Numbered from the stretch's first letter, positions 8,202-16,939 are shown. The stretch is DNA of 64,000 bases from Mycobacterium palustre (GCF_002101785.1 NZ_LQPJ01000021.1:62001-126000), one strand, 5' to 3'. Translations and numbers: made by a program. The notes: a model not told the origin generated them from the letters alone.

Positions 8202-9013
8202 GGGTCGGTTTCATCGGGCTGGGCAGCCAGGGCGGCCCGATGGCCCGGCGGATCGTCGAGGCCGGCTACGAGACGACGCTGTGGGCGCGCAGACCCGCCA
8301 CGCTCGAGCCGTTCGCCGACACCCCGGCGATCCTGGCCGAGTCACCGGCCGCGCTGGCCGCGGGCTGCGATTTGGTCTGCCTGTGCGTCGTCGGCGACGC
8401 CGACATCGAGGAGATCACCGGAGGCGAGCGCGGGCTGCTGGCGTCGATGCCACCGGGCGGCGTCATCGCGGTCCACAGCACCGTGCACCCCAACACCTGC
8501 AGGAGGCTAGCCGAAACGGCTGGCGCCCAAGGCATTTCGGTAATCGACGCCCCGGTGAGCGGCGGCGGACCGGCGGCGTCGGAAGGGCGCCTGCTGGTGA
8601 TGGTCGGCGGCGACGCCGACGTCGTCGAACGGTGCCGCCCGGTGTTCGCAACCTACGGCGATCCCGTCGTTCACCTCGGCGACCTCGGCTCGGGACAAAC
8701 CACCAAGCTGCTCAACAACCTGCTGTTCACCGCCAACCTGGGCACCGCGGCCACGGCGTTGTCGTTGGCCGACGCGCTGGGGATAGCCCCGGACCGATTC
8801 ACCGAAGTCGCCTCGCGCGGCAGCGCGAACAGCTTCGCGCTCAACGCCCTTGGCGGGATCGGCGGCCTGCAACGGTTGGCCGGTCTAGCGGGCACACTGC
8901 TGCAAAAGGACGTCCGCTTGATCGTCGAACTCGCCGAGCAGGCCGGGACGACAGGTGGGGCCGTGCTGGAGGCGGCCGATGCCACGTTGAGCTTGATGGG
9001 TCATCCGCGGTGA
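8198..9013 (+). CDS. 3-hydroxyisobutyrate dehydrogenase-family oxidoreductase
   Basis: 271 residues of the beta-hydroxyacid dehydrogenase family. The N-terminal Rossmann motif is GFIGLGSQGGPMA, the substrate-binding signature is DAPVSGGGPAA (~112) and the catalytic Lys is in GSGQTTKLLNN (~169). It starts by GTGA overlap with the hydrolase. It should oxidise or reduce a hydroxyacid or its semialdehyde with NAD(P). A second, related gene follows after 7 bases. Confidence 0.9.
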   Translation: MRVGFIGLGSQGGPMARRIVEAGYETTLWARRPATLEPFADTPAILAESPAALAAGCDLVCLCVVGDADIEEITGGERGLLASMPPGGVIAVHSTVHPNTCRRLAETAGAQGISVIDAPVSGGGPAASEGRLLVMVGGDADVVERCRPVFATYGDPVVHLGDLGSGQTTKLLNNLLFTANLGTAATALSLADALGIAPDRFTEVASRGSANSFALNALGGIGGLQRLAGLAGTLLQKDVRLIVELAEQAGTTGGAVLEAADATLSLMGHPR

Positions 9014-9020
9014 CGGCCCG

Positions 9021-9842
9021 ATGAGGGTCGGGTTCGTCGGCGCCGGCCGGATGGGACGCCCGATGGTGGCCCGCCTCGTCGAGGCCGGGCACGACGTGCG
9101 GGCCCTGGGTCGCACCGCCGAGACCCGGCGGCAACTCGAAAAGCTGGGCGCCCGGGCGGTGGGCGACGTCGCCGGCGCCGGCGCCGGCGCCGATGTCGTC
9201 GTGGTCTGCGTGTTCACCGACCGGCAGGTCCGGCAGGTGTGCCTGGACGGTGCCCTGCTGCCCGCGATGCCGCCCGGTTCGTCGTTGGTGGTGCACACCA
9301 CCGCGAGCCCGAAAACCATGGAAGCCATCGAGGCCGCCGCTGGACGTGGCGGGCACGTTGACGTCATCGACGCGCCGGTCAGCGGCGGGCCGCACGACGT
9401 GGCGGCCGGCAAGCTGACGCTGTTCGTCGGGGGCGCCGAGGACGGCGTGGCCCGGGCGCGCCCGGTGCTGGGCTGCTACGGCGACCCGGTCCTGCACGTC
9501 GGGCCGATCGGCTCCGGTCAGAGGGTCAAGCTGGTCAACAACGCGCTGTTCGCGGGCCACGTGGGCCTGCTTGCCGAGTCCATCCGGCTCGGCGAGCGGC
9601 TGGGCGTGCCGGAGCCGACCCTGCTGGCCGCGCTCCGCCATGGCAGCGCGGCCAGCCGGGTGCTCGACATCGTGGCCGCGCGGGGTTCGGTCGCGTCGTT
9701 CCTTCAACTCACCGGCGAATTCGTCGGCAAGGACGTCGCCGTCGTCCGCGGCATCGCCGAGGAATGCGGCAGCGGCCTGGGCGCGCTGGACGACGTCATC
9801 GACGCCATCGAGCCCGTCGCAGACAAGGCCGGGAAGGCATGA
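9021..9842 (+). CDS. 3-hydroxyisobutyrate dehydrogenase-family oxidoreductase
   Basis: 273 residues, paralogous to the preceding gene: GFVGAGRMGRPMV Rossmann motif, DAPVSGGPHDV signature and catalytic Lys in GSGQRVKLVNN (~170). A GCCGGC tandem repeat at 9171-9191 encodes an Ala-Gly run in a surface loop. It is the last gene of the 5653-9842 operon. Two tandem copies may form a heteromer or act on successive hydroxyacid intermediates. Confidence 0.9.
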   Translation: MRVGFVGAGRMGRPMVARLVEAGHDVRALGRTAETRRQLEKLGARAVGDVAGAGAGADVVVVCVFTDRQVRQVCLDGALLPAMPPGSSLVVHTTASPKTMEAIEAAAGRGGHVDVIDAPVSGGPHDVAAGKLTLFVGGAEDGVARARPVLGCYGDPVLHVGPIGSGQRVKLVNNALFAGHVGLLAESIRLGERLGVPEPTLLAALRHGSAASRVLDIVAARGSVASFLQLTGEFVGKDVAVVRGIAEECGSGLGALDDVIDAIEPVADKAGKA

Positions 9843-9892
9843 AATGGCACCGTTTTGGTCTTTTCGCCGCGTCACGAAACCGCTACCGTTAG

Positions 9893-9920
9893 CGTTACAG
9901 TCAGGCAATCAGCTGTAACG
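9893..9920. promoter_or_regulatory. Inverted repeat before P450 gene
   Basis: Perfect 8-base arms CGTTACAG and CTGTAACG separated by 12 bases, centred about 46 bases before the P450 ATG at 9953. A partial copy of the left arm (CCGTTAG) precedes it. This looks like a dimeric repressor or activator site. It is unlike the GAGAAY-N3-RTTCTC palindrome, so this P450 is probably controlled by a different protein. Confidence 0.45.
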
Positions 9921-9952
9921 GTCAGCCCGCAACCCGCCAGCCAGGAGTACCA

Positions 9953-11155
9953 ATGACCACATCGAAGCTGGTCTTCGATCCGTTCTCCGAGGAATTCTTC
10001 AACGGCGCTTGGGAAACGTACCGGCGAATGCAGGAAGAAGCACCGGTCTATTACAGCGAGAAGTACGACTTCTACGCGCTGACCCGGCACGCGGATGTCG
10101 CCGCGGGCCTGAAGGATTACGAAACGTATTCGTCGGCCTACGGCATCGACCTGTCGATGGTGCGATCCGGCCAACAGCCGCCGCAGGCGATCATCTTCAT
10201 GGATCCGCCGGACCACCGGCACATGCGCAGCCTGCTCAACAAGGTCTTCACCCCTCGGGCCATTCAGTCGCAGAAGCAGATGGTCGCCGAGAAGATCGAC
10301 AAGTATCTCGGCGCGGTCGACCCGGAGCGGTTCGACGCCGTGCAGGACTTCTCCGGCCCCTTCCCGGTCGAGGTGATCACGACGATGCTGGGGGTTCCGG
10401 AGGAGCACGCCCAGCAGATCCGCCATTGGATCGACGAGTCGCTGACCCGCGAACCCGGGCAGGTCGAAGTCGGCGAGGCGGGCATGCAGGCCAGCATCGA
10501 TACCGCGATGCTCTACTTCGACCTGGTCAAGCAACACCGCGACCGGCCGCGTGACGACCTGTTCACCAAGCTCATCGAGGCGGAGCTGGAATGCGAGAAC
10601 GGGGAGAAGCGCAAGCTCGACGACCTCGAGATCGCCGGTTTCGCAACGCTGTTGGGCGGCGCGGGGGCCGAGACCGTCACCAAGCTGGTGGGCAATGCGC
10701 CGGTGGTGTTCGCACGCTTTCCCGACCAATGGCAGAAGTTGCTGGAGGACCGCAGCAAGATCCCCGCCGCGGTCGAAGAGCTATTGCGCTACGAGGCGCC
10801 GTCGCAATACCAGGTCCGTCGCTCGATGAAAGACGTTCACCTGCATGGCGTCACGATTCCGGCCGGGAAGCCGATCTTCCTCATCAACGGGGCGGCCAAC
10901 CGCGACCCCGAGGCGTGGACCGATCCGGACAAGTTCGACATCGACCGTGACCGGACCGAAGCGCAGAACATGGGATTCGGGTATGGGATTCACAGCTGCC
11001 TGGGGGCGGCGCTGGCGCGCATGGAGAGCGCGCTCGCGCTGGAGAAGCTGCTCGACTTCATGCCCCGCTACGAGGTGGACTGGGACGGCTGCGAGCGCGT
11101 CCACATGCAGAACGTCATGGGGTGGAAGCACGTACCGGTGAAGGTGCTGAAATGA
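9953..11155 (+). CDS. Cytochrome P450
   Basis: 400 residues, normal for a soluble bacterial P450. Seen: I-helix GGAGAETV (~238), K-helix ExxR as EELLRYE (~278) and heme loop FGYGIHSCLG (~341-350) with the thiolate Cys. The I-helix has Glu-Thr where AGxDT/ETT is usual. AGGAG lies 5 bases before the ATG. The ferredoxin gene overlaps its stop by ATGA, giving a P450 with its own electron donor. Family number and substrate cannot be assigned from sequence alone. Confidence 0.95.
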   Translation: MTTSKLVFDPFSEEFFNGAWETYRRMQEEAPVYYSEKYDFYALTRHADVAAGLKDYETYSSAYGIDLSMVRSGQQPPQAIIFMDPPDHRHMRSLLNKVFTPRAIQSQKQMVAEKIDKYLGAVDPERFDAVQDFSGPFPVEVITTMLGVPEEHAQQIRHWIDESLTREPGQVEVGEAGMQASIDTAMLYFDLVKQHRDRPRDDLFTKLIEAELECENGEKRKLDDLEIAGFATLLGGAGAETVTKLVGNAPVVFARFPDQWQKLLEDRSKIPAAVEELLRYEAPSQYQVRRSMKDVHLHGVTIPAGKPIFLINGAANRDPEAWTDPDKFDIDRDRTEAQNMGFGYGIHSCLGAALARMESALALEKLLDFMPRYEVDWDGCERVHMQNVMGWKHVPVKVLK

Positions 11156-11343
11156 GAATCGAAGTCGATTGGGACCTGTGCGAAAGCAACGGGGTCTGCA
11201 TGGGCATCAATCCCGAGGTTTTTCACCTCGGTGACGACGACATGCTGACGGTGTTGCAACCCGAGGTCACCCCGGAGATCGAGGCGGACGTGCGGGAAGC
11301 GGTTCGTCAATGCCCCCGGCAGGCGATCTCCATCGTCGAGTAG
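11152..11343 (+). CDS. P450-partner ferredoxin
   Basis: 63 residues, a single-cluster ferredoxin: CESNGVCMGINPEVF then QCPRQAI. The third Cys position of a standard [4Fe-4S] site is not Cys (Ile/Asn region), as in [3Fe-4S] mycobacterial P450 ferredoxins. The ATG overlaps the P450 stop by 4 bases. It donates electrons to the upstream P450. A longer upstream GTG in the same frame lies inside the P450 gene and is not favoured. Confidence 0.92.
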   Translation: MRIEVDWDLCESNGVCMGINPEVFHLGDDDMLTVLQPEVTPEIEADVREAVRQCPRQAISIVE

Positions 11344-11346
11344 CGA

Positions 11347-11661
11347 TCAGCCCGCGGCCGAAGGCACTTGGAAGCCGGAGAGGATGACCGCGTTGCAGTC
11401 GGCGGCCGCCTGCCGCAGTTTCGCGGCCTTTTGGTAGGCGTCGGACTCGTACCACGCGCGGGCGGCGTCCACCGACTCGAATTCCAGCACGACGGTCTGG
11501 TCGCCGTGCCACGTGCCTTCGACGACCTTCGGGGCGGTGTCCACCGCGAGGATGTTGACACCGCCCATCGTGGCGCCGGCGGCCTGGGCGTAGGCCTTCA
11601 TGCCCTCCGGATCCTTGATGGCCTCGGTGAGGATGACGTACCCTTTCGGCCCGTTTGCCAC
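11347..11661 (-). CDS. DUF1330 family protein
   Basis: 104 residues of the DUF1330 dimeric alpha/beta-barrel family (GYVILTEAIKDPEGMKAYAQ start, VLEFESVDAARAWYES middle, ending in NAVILSGFQVP). The function of the family is unknown; related folds include small monooxygenases and isomerases. A GTG start is used with AAGGAG 6 bases before it. It is the last gene of a P450-ferredoxin-DUF1330 operon on the minus strand and converges on the other P450-ferredoxin pair with only 3 bases between. Confidence 0.85.
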   Translation of the reverse strand: MANGPKGYVILTEAIKDPEGMKAYAQAAGATMGGVNILAVDTAPKVVEGTWHGDQTVVLEFESVDAARAWYESDAYQKAAKLRQAAADCNAVILSGFQVPSAAG

Positions 11662-11671
11662 TCGAATCTCC

Positions 11672-11875
11672 TTAGTGTGGTTGGTCTTTGGCTTCGCTGA
11701 TGGCTTGTTCGGGGCAGCATTCGATGGCCTCCTGGGTGGCTGCCTCGAATTCGGCTGGTACGTCGGAGCTTATCGCCACGGCGTATCCGTCGTCGGTCAG
11801 GGTGAACACCTCCGGGCACAGCGTGACGCAGACGCCGTGCCCGCGGCAGCGCTGGTCGTCGACCGAGACCCTCAT
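11672..11875 (-). CDS. P450-partner ferredoxin
   Basis: 67 residues: CRGHGVCVTLCPEVF and ECCPEQAI, a single-cluster ferredoxin with extra Cys residues (LCPE, ECCPE) compared with its paralogs at 4837, 11152 and 37032. Its ATG overlaps the stop of the P450 gene (ATGA). It probably donates electrons to that P450. Confidence 0.92.
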   Translation of the reverse strand: MRVSVDDQRCRGHGVCVTLCPEVFTLTDDGYAVAISSDVPAEFEAATQEAIECCPEQAISEAKDQPH

Positions 11876-13146
11876 GCCGGTGTGAACTCCAGATGCAGCT
11901 CGGTCAAGCCCCGCAGGATGTAGGTCGGAACATATTGGTAGCGGCGGTCATTCGCCGGACCGTGAACGCGTTCGTCGATTCTGATCTCCGCCGTTCGGTC
12001 GAGCATCCGCTCGATCGCGACGCGGGTCTCGGCTCGCGCCAGCGGCGCGCCGGGGCAGCTGTGGATGCCCCTCCCGAACGAGATGTGCTGGCGGGCGTTC
12101 TTGCGGGCCGGGTCGAATGTGGCCGGGTCGGTGAACCGGCGCGGGTCGCGGTTGGCGGCGGCCTGCACGACCATCACGGTGGTGCCCGCGGGCAGGTCGA
12201 CCCCGCCGACTTTGACGGGCACCCGGTTGAGCCGGAAGTCGCCCTTGACCGGGCTTTCGATGCGCAGCGCCTCCTCGATGAAGTTCGGGATCAGGCTGCG
12301 GTCCTTGCGCAACTGCGCCTGGATGTCGGGGCGCTCGCCGAGGGTCTGCAGTGCGGCGCCGAGCAGCCGCACGGTGGTCTCCTGGCCCGCCGAGAAGACG
12401 TTGCTGGCGACGCGGGCCACGTCTTCGACGTCGGGGATGGAGCCGTCCGGGTAGGTGGCGGTCGCCAGGCCGGTCAGCACGTCGTCGCGGGGCTCGCGGC
12501 GGCGGTCCCGCACGTAGTCCGAGAACAGGCCGTAGAGGAATTCCAGCGGGCTGTGCGCCAGCGCTTCCTCGCCGGTACCACCGACGCCGCCACCGGAGTG
12601 CTGGCGGATGCCTTTGACGAACGTGTCGCGATCCTCCTCGGGCACACCCAGCAGGTCGGCGATGACCAGCAGCGTGAAGGGGCCGGCGAAGCCCTTGATG
12701 AACTCACCGTGCCCCGGAGCCAGGAACGGGTCGAGCGCCCGGTCGGCGAGCATCCACATCGCGTCCTCGTTCTCCTTGAGGCGCTTCGGGGTGATCAGCC
12801 GCATCAGGAGGGCGCGATGGTTGGTATGGGTCGGCGGGTCGAGGGTGGGCAGCTGGTCGCTGAACGGCAGCTCGTCGCGGTGCCGCTCGATCAGCTCACT
12901 AACGTCGTCACCCTCGAGCGGCACCGGGAAGCCGGGAAACGGGCCGGTCACCGAGATGCAGGACGAGAACGTCTCGGCGTCGTTCAGCACCGCACAGGCC
13001 TCGTCCCAGCCGGTCACCATGGTGACCCCGTGGTGGTTCTCCCGGGTGACCGGGCACTGCGCACGGAGCGCCTCGTAGTACGGGTACGGATTCTCGATGA
13101 GCCGACTGTCGCGAAAGAAGTCCATCTCGGTGACGTCGTTCACCAT
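11872..13146 (-). CDS. Cytochrome P450
   Basis: 424 residues. I-helix SAGQETTVR (~250), ExxR in EEALRIE (~298), and heme loop SFGRGIHSCPG (~355-365). It is the first gene of an operon with the ferredoxin and the DUF1330 gene. A variant of the shared palindrome lies 28 bases before the ATG (13175-13189), so it is probably co-regulated with the other catabolic operons. Substrate unknown. Confidence 0.95.
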   Translation of the reverse strand: MVNDVTEMDFFRDSRLIENPYPYYEALRAQCPVTRENHHGVTMVTGWDEACAVLNDAETFSSCISVTGPFPGFPVPLEGDDVSELIERHRDELPFSDQLPTLDPPTHTNHRALLMRLITPKRLKENEDAMWMLADRALDPFLAPGHGEFIKGFAGPFTLLVIADLLGVPEEDRDTFVKGIRQHSGGGVGGTGEEALAHSPLEFLYGLFSDYVRDRRREPRDDVLTGLATATYPDGSIPDVEDVARVASNVFSAGQETTVRLLGAALQTLGERPDIQAQLRKDRSLIPNFIEEALRIESPVKGDFRLNRVPVKVGGVDLPAGTTVMVVQAAANRDPRRFTDPATFDPARKNARQHISFGRGIHSCPGAPLARAETRVAIERMLDRTAEIRIDERVHGPANDRRYQYVPTYILRGLTELHLEFTPA

Positions 13147-13174
13147 TGCTTGCTCCGTTCGAATCTCGCTTAGT

Positions 13175-13189
13175 GAGAATCATCCTCTC
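13175..13189. promoter_or_regulatory. Operator-like site GAGAAT-cat-CCTCTC
   Basis: Matches the shared GAGAAY-N3-RTTCTC palindrome with a perfect left arm and two mismatches in the right arm. It sits 28 bases upstream of the P450 start at 13146 on the minus strand. An adjoining ATCTCGC..GTGAGA inverted repeat overlaps its left side. Weaker than the perfect sites at 18531, 25850, 26693 and 61914. Confidence 0.4.
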
Positions 13190-13285
13190 AGAGATGAGCA
13201 TTACATTTCCACACGGTCCGGTCGGCGTCAACGAGACGCACCCGCGCCCACGGCGCGGCCGGCGCTACGACGCGGCGGCGCGGCT

Positions 13286-13813
13286 TCAGCCGGCCGGAAC
13301 CAGATCCGCGGCGACCGAGGCGCACGCCAGCAGCCCGCTGCAGAAGGTTTCGAGGGAGCCGATCGAATCGTGCGGCACCGCCCGGACCTCCAAAGCGGCC
13401 GCTAACGCCTTGCCCTTGAAGATCGTCGCGGCAATGCTCAGCGGGTGCTGGACGAGGCCGACGCTGTCGTCGAGCTCGACCGGCCAGGTTTCTCCCCACA
13501 GCGTCACCTCGGTGACGCCGTGATCGAGGGCCTGCAGCACGCCCAGGCGCACCCGCGAGTCGCAGCCCACGAGGTCCGCCGCGGCCGCCAGGGCCTGCGG
13601 CCGGGGCCGGGATCCCACCGAGGCCAACGCGGCCTCGAGGTCGAGCACCCGGGCCCCGAGGATCTGCAGCGGCCGCCGGTCGGGTTGCTCGGCAAGGTCG
13701 GGCAGCAGCACGGTGACGTCCCATCCGGCCATCGCCCGGTCGAAGAGCCAGCCGCCGGCGAACCGCACCACGTCGACGACGTCGGCGGCGACGACGTCGA
13801 GCCGGTACCTCAT
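13286..13813 (-). CDS. Conserved hypothetical protein, TetR-coupled
   Basis: 175 residues I do not recognise. The start ATG overlaps the stop of the upstream TetR gene (ATGA), so the two are translationally coupled; a longer frame would run into TetR. The protein begins MRYRLDVVAADVVDVVRFAG and has alternating hydrophobic strands and helices (FAGGWLFDRAMAGWDVTVLL) with no signal peptide. The layout suggests a response-regulator-like or Rossmann-like alpha/beta fold. It probably acts with the TetR protein or belongs to its autoregulated unit. Confidence 0.7.
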   Translation of the reverse strand: MRYRLDVVAADVVDVVRFAGGWLFDRAMAGWDVTVLLPDLAEQPDRRPLQILGARVLDLEAALASVGSRPRPQALAAAADLVGCDSRVRLGVLQALDHGVTEVTLWGETWPVELDDSVGLVQHPLSIAATIFKGKALAAALEVRAVPHDSIGSLETFCSGLLACASVAADLVPAG

Positions 13814-14424
13814 GTCTTCTCGTTCGTCGTCGGCGGCGCGAAGTCCCGTGACAGCGCCTCCGCGTACTCCTTGAACGCGTCGGTCAGCGGTATCGAAGGG
13901 TCGAGCAACCATATCGTTTCCATTCCATGGACGAAGGCGAGAATTTCGATCGCCTTGACGGCGGGGTCGATGTCCGCGCGATACCGGCCGTCCGCCTGAC
14001 CTCGGCGGATCAACTCGGCGACGATGTCGATCGCTTCCCGCTGGCGGGACAGCATCCTGTCGTGCAGCGGGGCATCGGGAAGGATGTTCTCCACCAGCAG
14101 CACGGTGAACGTGCCCACCAGCTCCGGCGCGCGGGTGAAGCGGTCGGCGACGCGGGCGATCTCGACGAGGAGGTCACCGGCCCGGTCGGCGTGCGAATCG
14201 TCGTCGGCGTCACGGGCGTCCAGGACCGCGTGCAGCAGCTGGTCCTTGGATTCGAAGTGATGCAGCAGGCCCGCCGGGGTGACTCCGGCCGCGCCGGCGA
14301 TCTGGGCCAGCGTGGTGTTGCGCCAGCCGTTGCGGGTGAGCAGCCGCTGGGCGACGTCGAGGATCCGCTGCTTGCGGTCCTCGCCCTTGGCGAGAAGCGT
14401 GTCGTATCGCCTTGCGACGGGCAA
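13810..14424 (-). CDS. TetR family transcriptional regulator
   Basis: 204 residues. The N-terminal HTH is TTLAQIAGAAGVTPAGLLHHF (residues ~37-57) and the rest is an all-helical ligand domain. The start is TTG at 14424, with GGGAGG 4 bases before it; a stop precedes in frame, so no longer start exists. A perfect 12-base-arm inverted repeat lies 19 bases upstream (14443-14472), strong evidence of autoregulation. The minus-strand thiolase gene ends 83 bases upstream, so the operator serves only this gene and its coupled partner locally. Confidence 0.93.
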   Translation of the reverse strand: MPVARRYDTLLAKGEDRKQRILDVAQRLLTRNGWRNTTLAQIAGAAGVTPAGLLHHFESKDQLLHAVLDARDADDDSHADRAGDLLVEIARVADRFTRAPELVGTFTVLLVENILPDAPLHDRMLSRQREAIDIVAELIRRGQADGRYRADIDPAVKAIEILAFVHGMETIWLLDPSIPLTDAFKEYAEALSRDFAPPTTNEKT

Positions 14425-14442
14425 CCGGCCTCCCGATCGAAC

Positions 14443-14472
14443 ACCAACCTACTGAACACACAGTAGGTTGGT
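14443..14472. promoter_or_regulatory. TetR operator, perfect inverted repeat
   Basis: Arms ACCAACCTACTG and CAGTAGGTTGGT, 12 bases each with no mismatch, separated by 6 bases. It sits between the end of the thiolase gene and the TTG start of the TetR gene, 19 bases upstream of the start. This is the expected place and form for autorepression by the TetR protein. No second copy was noticed elsewhere in the window. Confidence 0.75.
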
Positions 14473-14507
14473 TTGGCCGGTGTGACAAGCGTCTCAGCGG
14501 GACGGCT

Positions 14508-15665
14508 TTACGAAACGAGCTCGACGAGGGTGGCGTTGGCCGTTCCGCCGCCCTCACACATGGTCTGCAGGCCGTAGCGGATGCCGTTGTCGCGCATGTG
14601 GTGGGCCATCCGGGTCATCAGCACGGCCCCCGAGGCGCCCAGCGGGTGGCCCAGGGCGATGGCGCCGCCCAGCGGATTGAGGCGCGTCGGGTCCGCTCCC
14701 GTTTCCGCGAGCCACGCCAGCGGGACCGGCGCGAACGCCTCGTTCACCTCGAAGACGCCGACCTCGGACAGCGCGACGCCGGCCTTGGCGAGCACCTTTT
14801 CGGTTGCCGGAATGGGGCCGGTGAGCATGAGCACCGGGTCCGCCCCGGTTACGGCGCCGGCCCGATAGCGCACCAGCGGCGTGAGGCCCAACTCGACCGC
14901 CATCGCCGAGGTGGTCACCAGCAGCGCGGCCGCCCCGTCGGAAATCTGCGAGGAATTGCCCGCGTGGATGACGCCGTCGTCGACGAAGGCGGGCTTGAGC
15001 CCGGCCAACTTATCGACGGTGGTGCCGCGCCGCACGCCCTCGTCGGCCGCGATGACGTCGGGGACCGCGGCATCGCCGGTGAAGACGGGCACGATCTGCT
15101 CGGTGAAGGCGCCGCCGTCTTGGGCCGCGGCGGCCAGTTCGTGGGATCGGACGGAGTATTCGTCGAGCTGGGTGCGGGAGAATCCCCACTTCTTGGCGAT
15201 CATCTCCGCCGACAGGCCCTGGTTGAACGAGAAATCGTCATAGCGGGCAAGGACTTTGGGTCCATACGGCATCCCCGTTGCCCGGGCCGCTCCCAGCGGA
15301 ACGCGGCTCATCACCTCCACCCCGCCGGCGACGACGACGTCCTGCTGACCCGACATCACGGCCTGCACTGCGAAGTCGAGCGCCTGCTGGCTGGAACCAC
15401 ATGCCCGATTCACGGTGGTTCCGGGAATGCTCTCCGGCCAGCCGGCGGCCAAAACCGCGTAGCGCCCGATGTTGCTCGACTGGTCGCCGACCTGGGACAC
15501 ACAACCCCAAATCACGTCGTCGATGATCTCCGGACCGATACCGGTGCGGTTCAGCAGTTCGTTGAGCACGACGGCGGACAGGTCGGCGGCGTGCATGCCC
15601 GACAACCCGCCATTGCGCTTCCCCACGGCCGTGCGTACCGCCTCGACGATGACTGTCTCACGCAT
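14508..15665 (-). CDS. Acetyl-CoA acetyltransferase / thiolase
   Basis: 385 residues with the full thiolase set: nucleophilic Cys in NRACGSS (~89), NEAFAPVPLAW, GGAIALGHPLGASG with the catalytic His (~345) and the C-terminal CEGGG Cys (~375). It should perform the thiolytic last step of beta-oxidation. It ends a three-gene minus-strand operon after an amidohydrolase and an acyl-CoA dehydrogenase (36-base gap), so it probably completes side-chain shortening of the same substrate. Confidence 0.94.
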   Translation of the reverse strand: MRETVIVEAVRTAVGKRNGGLSGMHAADLSAVVLNELLNRTGIGPEIIDDVIWGCVSQVGDQSSNIGRYAVLAAGWPESIPGTTVNRACGSSQQALDFAVQAVMSGQQDVVVAGGVEVMSRVPLGAARATGMPYGPKVLARYDDFSFNQGLSAEMIAKKWGFSRTQLDEYSVRSHELAAAAQDGGAFTEQIVPVFTGDAAVPDVIAADEGVRRGTTVDKLAGLKPAFVDDGVIHAGNSSQISDGAAALLVTTSAMAVELGLTPLVRYRAGAVTGADPVLMLTGPIPATEKVLAKAGVALSEVGVFEVNEAFAPVPLAWLAETGADPTRLNPLGGAIALGHPLGASGAVLMTRMAHHMRDNGIRYGLQTMCEGGGTANATLVELVS

Positions 15666-15701
15666 GCGTCTACTCCGTTTGGTCGAACACCGGATCGGTC
15701 A

Positions 15702-16883
15702 TCAATAGCTCCTCGGCAGTTTCAGGACGTGCGATCCCAAAAAGTTCAAAATCATCTCCTGGCTGACCGGCGCGATCTTCATCAACCGGGCCTCGCGGAA
15801 GTAGCGCGCCACGTGGTATTCCTCCGAGTAGCCCATGCCGCCGTGGGTTTGCAACGCGCGGTCGGCGGCGGTGAACCCGGCGTCGGCGCACAGGTATTTC
15901 GCCGTATTGGCCTCGCGCCCACACGGTTTGCCGTTGTCGTACAGCCAGGTGGCCTTGCGCAGCATCAGCTCGGCCGCGTCCAGCCGGGCCAGCGAGTCGG
16001 CCAACGGGAATTGCAGGCCCTGGTTCATGCCGATGGGCCGGCCGAACACCTCACGCTCGTTGCCGTAGCGCACCGCTTTTTGCAGCGCGACCCGCCCGAT
16101 GCCCAGCGCCTCCGCGGCGATCAGCATCCGCTCGGGGTTCAGCCCGTCGAGGATGTACTGAAAGCCCTTGCCCTCCTCGCCGATTCGGTCCTCGACGGGA
16201 ACCTCGAGGTTGTCGATGAACAATTCGTTGGAGCTGACGGCGTTTCGGCCCATCTTGCGGATCGGACGAATGTCGACCCTGCTGCGGTCGAGGTCGGTGA
16301 GGAACAGCGTCATCCCGTCGGTCTTCTTGGTGACCTCGTCGTAGCTTTGGGTGCGGGTCAGCAGCAGGATCTTGTCCGACTCCATGGCTTTGGAGATCCA
16401 CACCTTGCGACCGTTGACGACGTAGCGATCGCCGTCGCGCTTGGCGAAGGTGGTGATGCGCGACGTGTCGAGCCCGGCGCCGGGTTCGGTCACCCCGAAG
16501 CACACGTGCACCTCGCCGGTCGCGACGGAGGGCAGCGTGCGCGCCTTGAGCTCATCAGAGCCGTGCACCACGACGGGTTGCATTCCGAAGATGGACAAGT
16601 GAATTGAGCTGGCGGCGTTCATGCCGCCGCCGGACTTGGCGACCTCCTCGAGCAACAGCGTCGCCTCGGTGATGCCGAGGCCGTGGCCGCCGTATTCGGG
16701 GGGAATCGTCATGCCCAGCCAACCGCCGTCGGCGATGGCCTTGTAGAACTCGGTGGGAAACTCGTGCGCCTGGTCTTTTTCCATCCAGTACTGGTCGTCG
16801 AACTTGCGCGCCAGCTCGGCGACCGACCGGCGAATCAGCTCCTGGTCATCGGTCAGCTCGAAATTCATTCCACCGCCGGGCAC
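15702..16883 (-). CDS. Acyl-CoA dehydrogenase (FadE type)
   Basis: 393 residues using the GTG at 16883, which has AAGGAG 8 bases before it; an ATG five codons later is the alternative. Features: PPEYGGHG (~60), FAD/substrate segment CFGVTEPGAGLDTS (~145), YVVNGRKVWIS, and GGMGYSEEYHVARYFRDAR-like C-terminal region carrying a candidate catalytic Glu. It introduces a 2,3-double bond in an acyl-CoA using FAD. It lies between an amidohydrolase gene and a thiolase gene in one operon. Confidence 0.93.
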   Translation of the reverse strand: MPGGGMNFELTDDQELIRRSVAELARKFDDQYWMEKDQAHEFPTEFYKAIADGGWLGMTIPPEYGGHGLGITEATLLLEEVAKSGGGMNAASSIHLSIFGMQPVVVHGSDELKARTLPSVATGEVHVCFGVTEPGAGLDTSRITTFAKRDGDRYVVNGRKVWISKAMESDKILLLTRTQSYDEVTKKTDGMTLFLTDLDRSRVDIRPIRKMGRNAVSSNELFIDNLEVPVEDRIGEEGKGFQYILDGLNPERMLIAAEALGIGRVALQKAVRYGNEREVFGRPIGMNQGLQFPLADSLARLDAAELMLRKATWLYDNGKPCGREANTAKYLCADAGFTAADRALQTHGGMGYSEEYHVARYFREARLMKIAPVSQEMILNFLGSHVLKLPRSY

Positions 16884-16939
16884 TGCTGGATCTCCTTATG
16901 GGTTCGAATGCACCGGCGCGCTTGCGATCCGCTAGCGCC

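Noticed and set aside
9171-9191. GCCGGC tandem repeat
   Set aside because: It is in frame inside a dehydrogenase gene, encoding an Ala-Gly loop; a common slippage product in high-GC DNA.
14412-16607. A 731-codon plus-strand open frame
   Set aside because: Antisense to the thiolase and acyl-CoA dehydrogenase genes; composition is that of a shadow frame.
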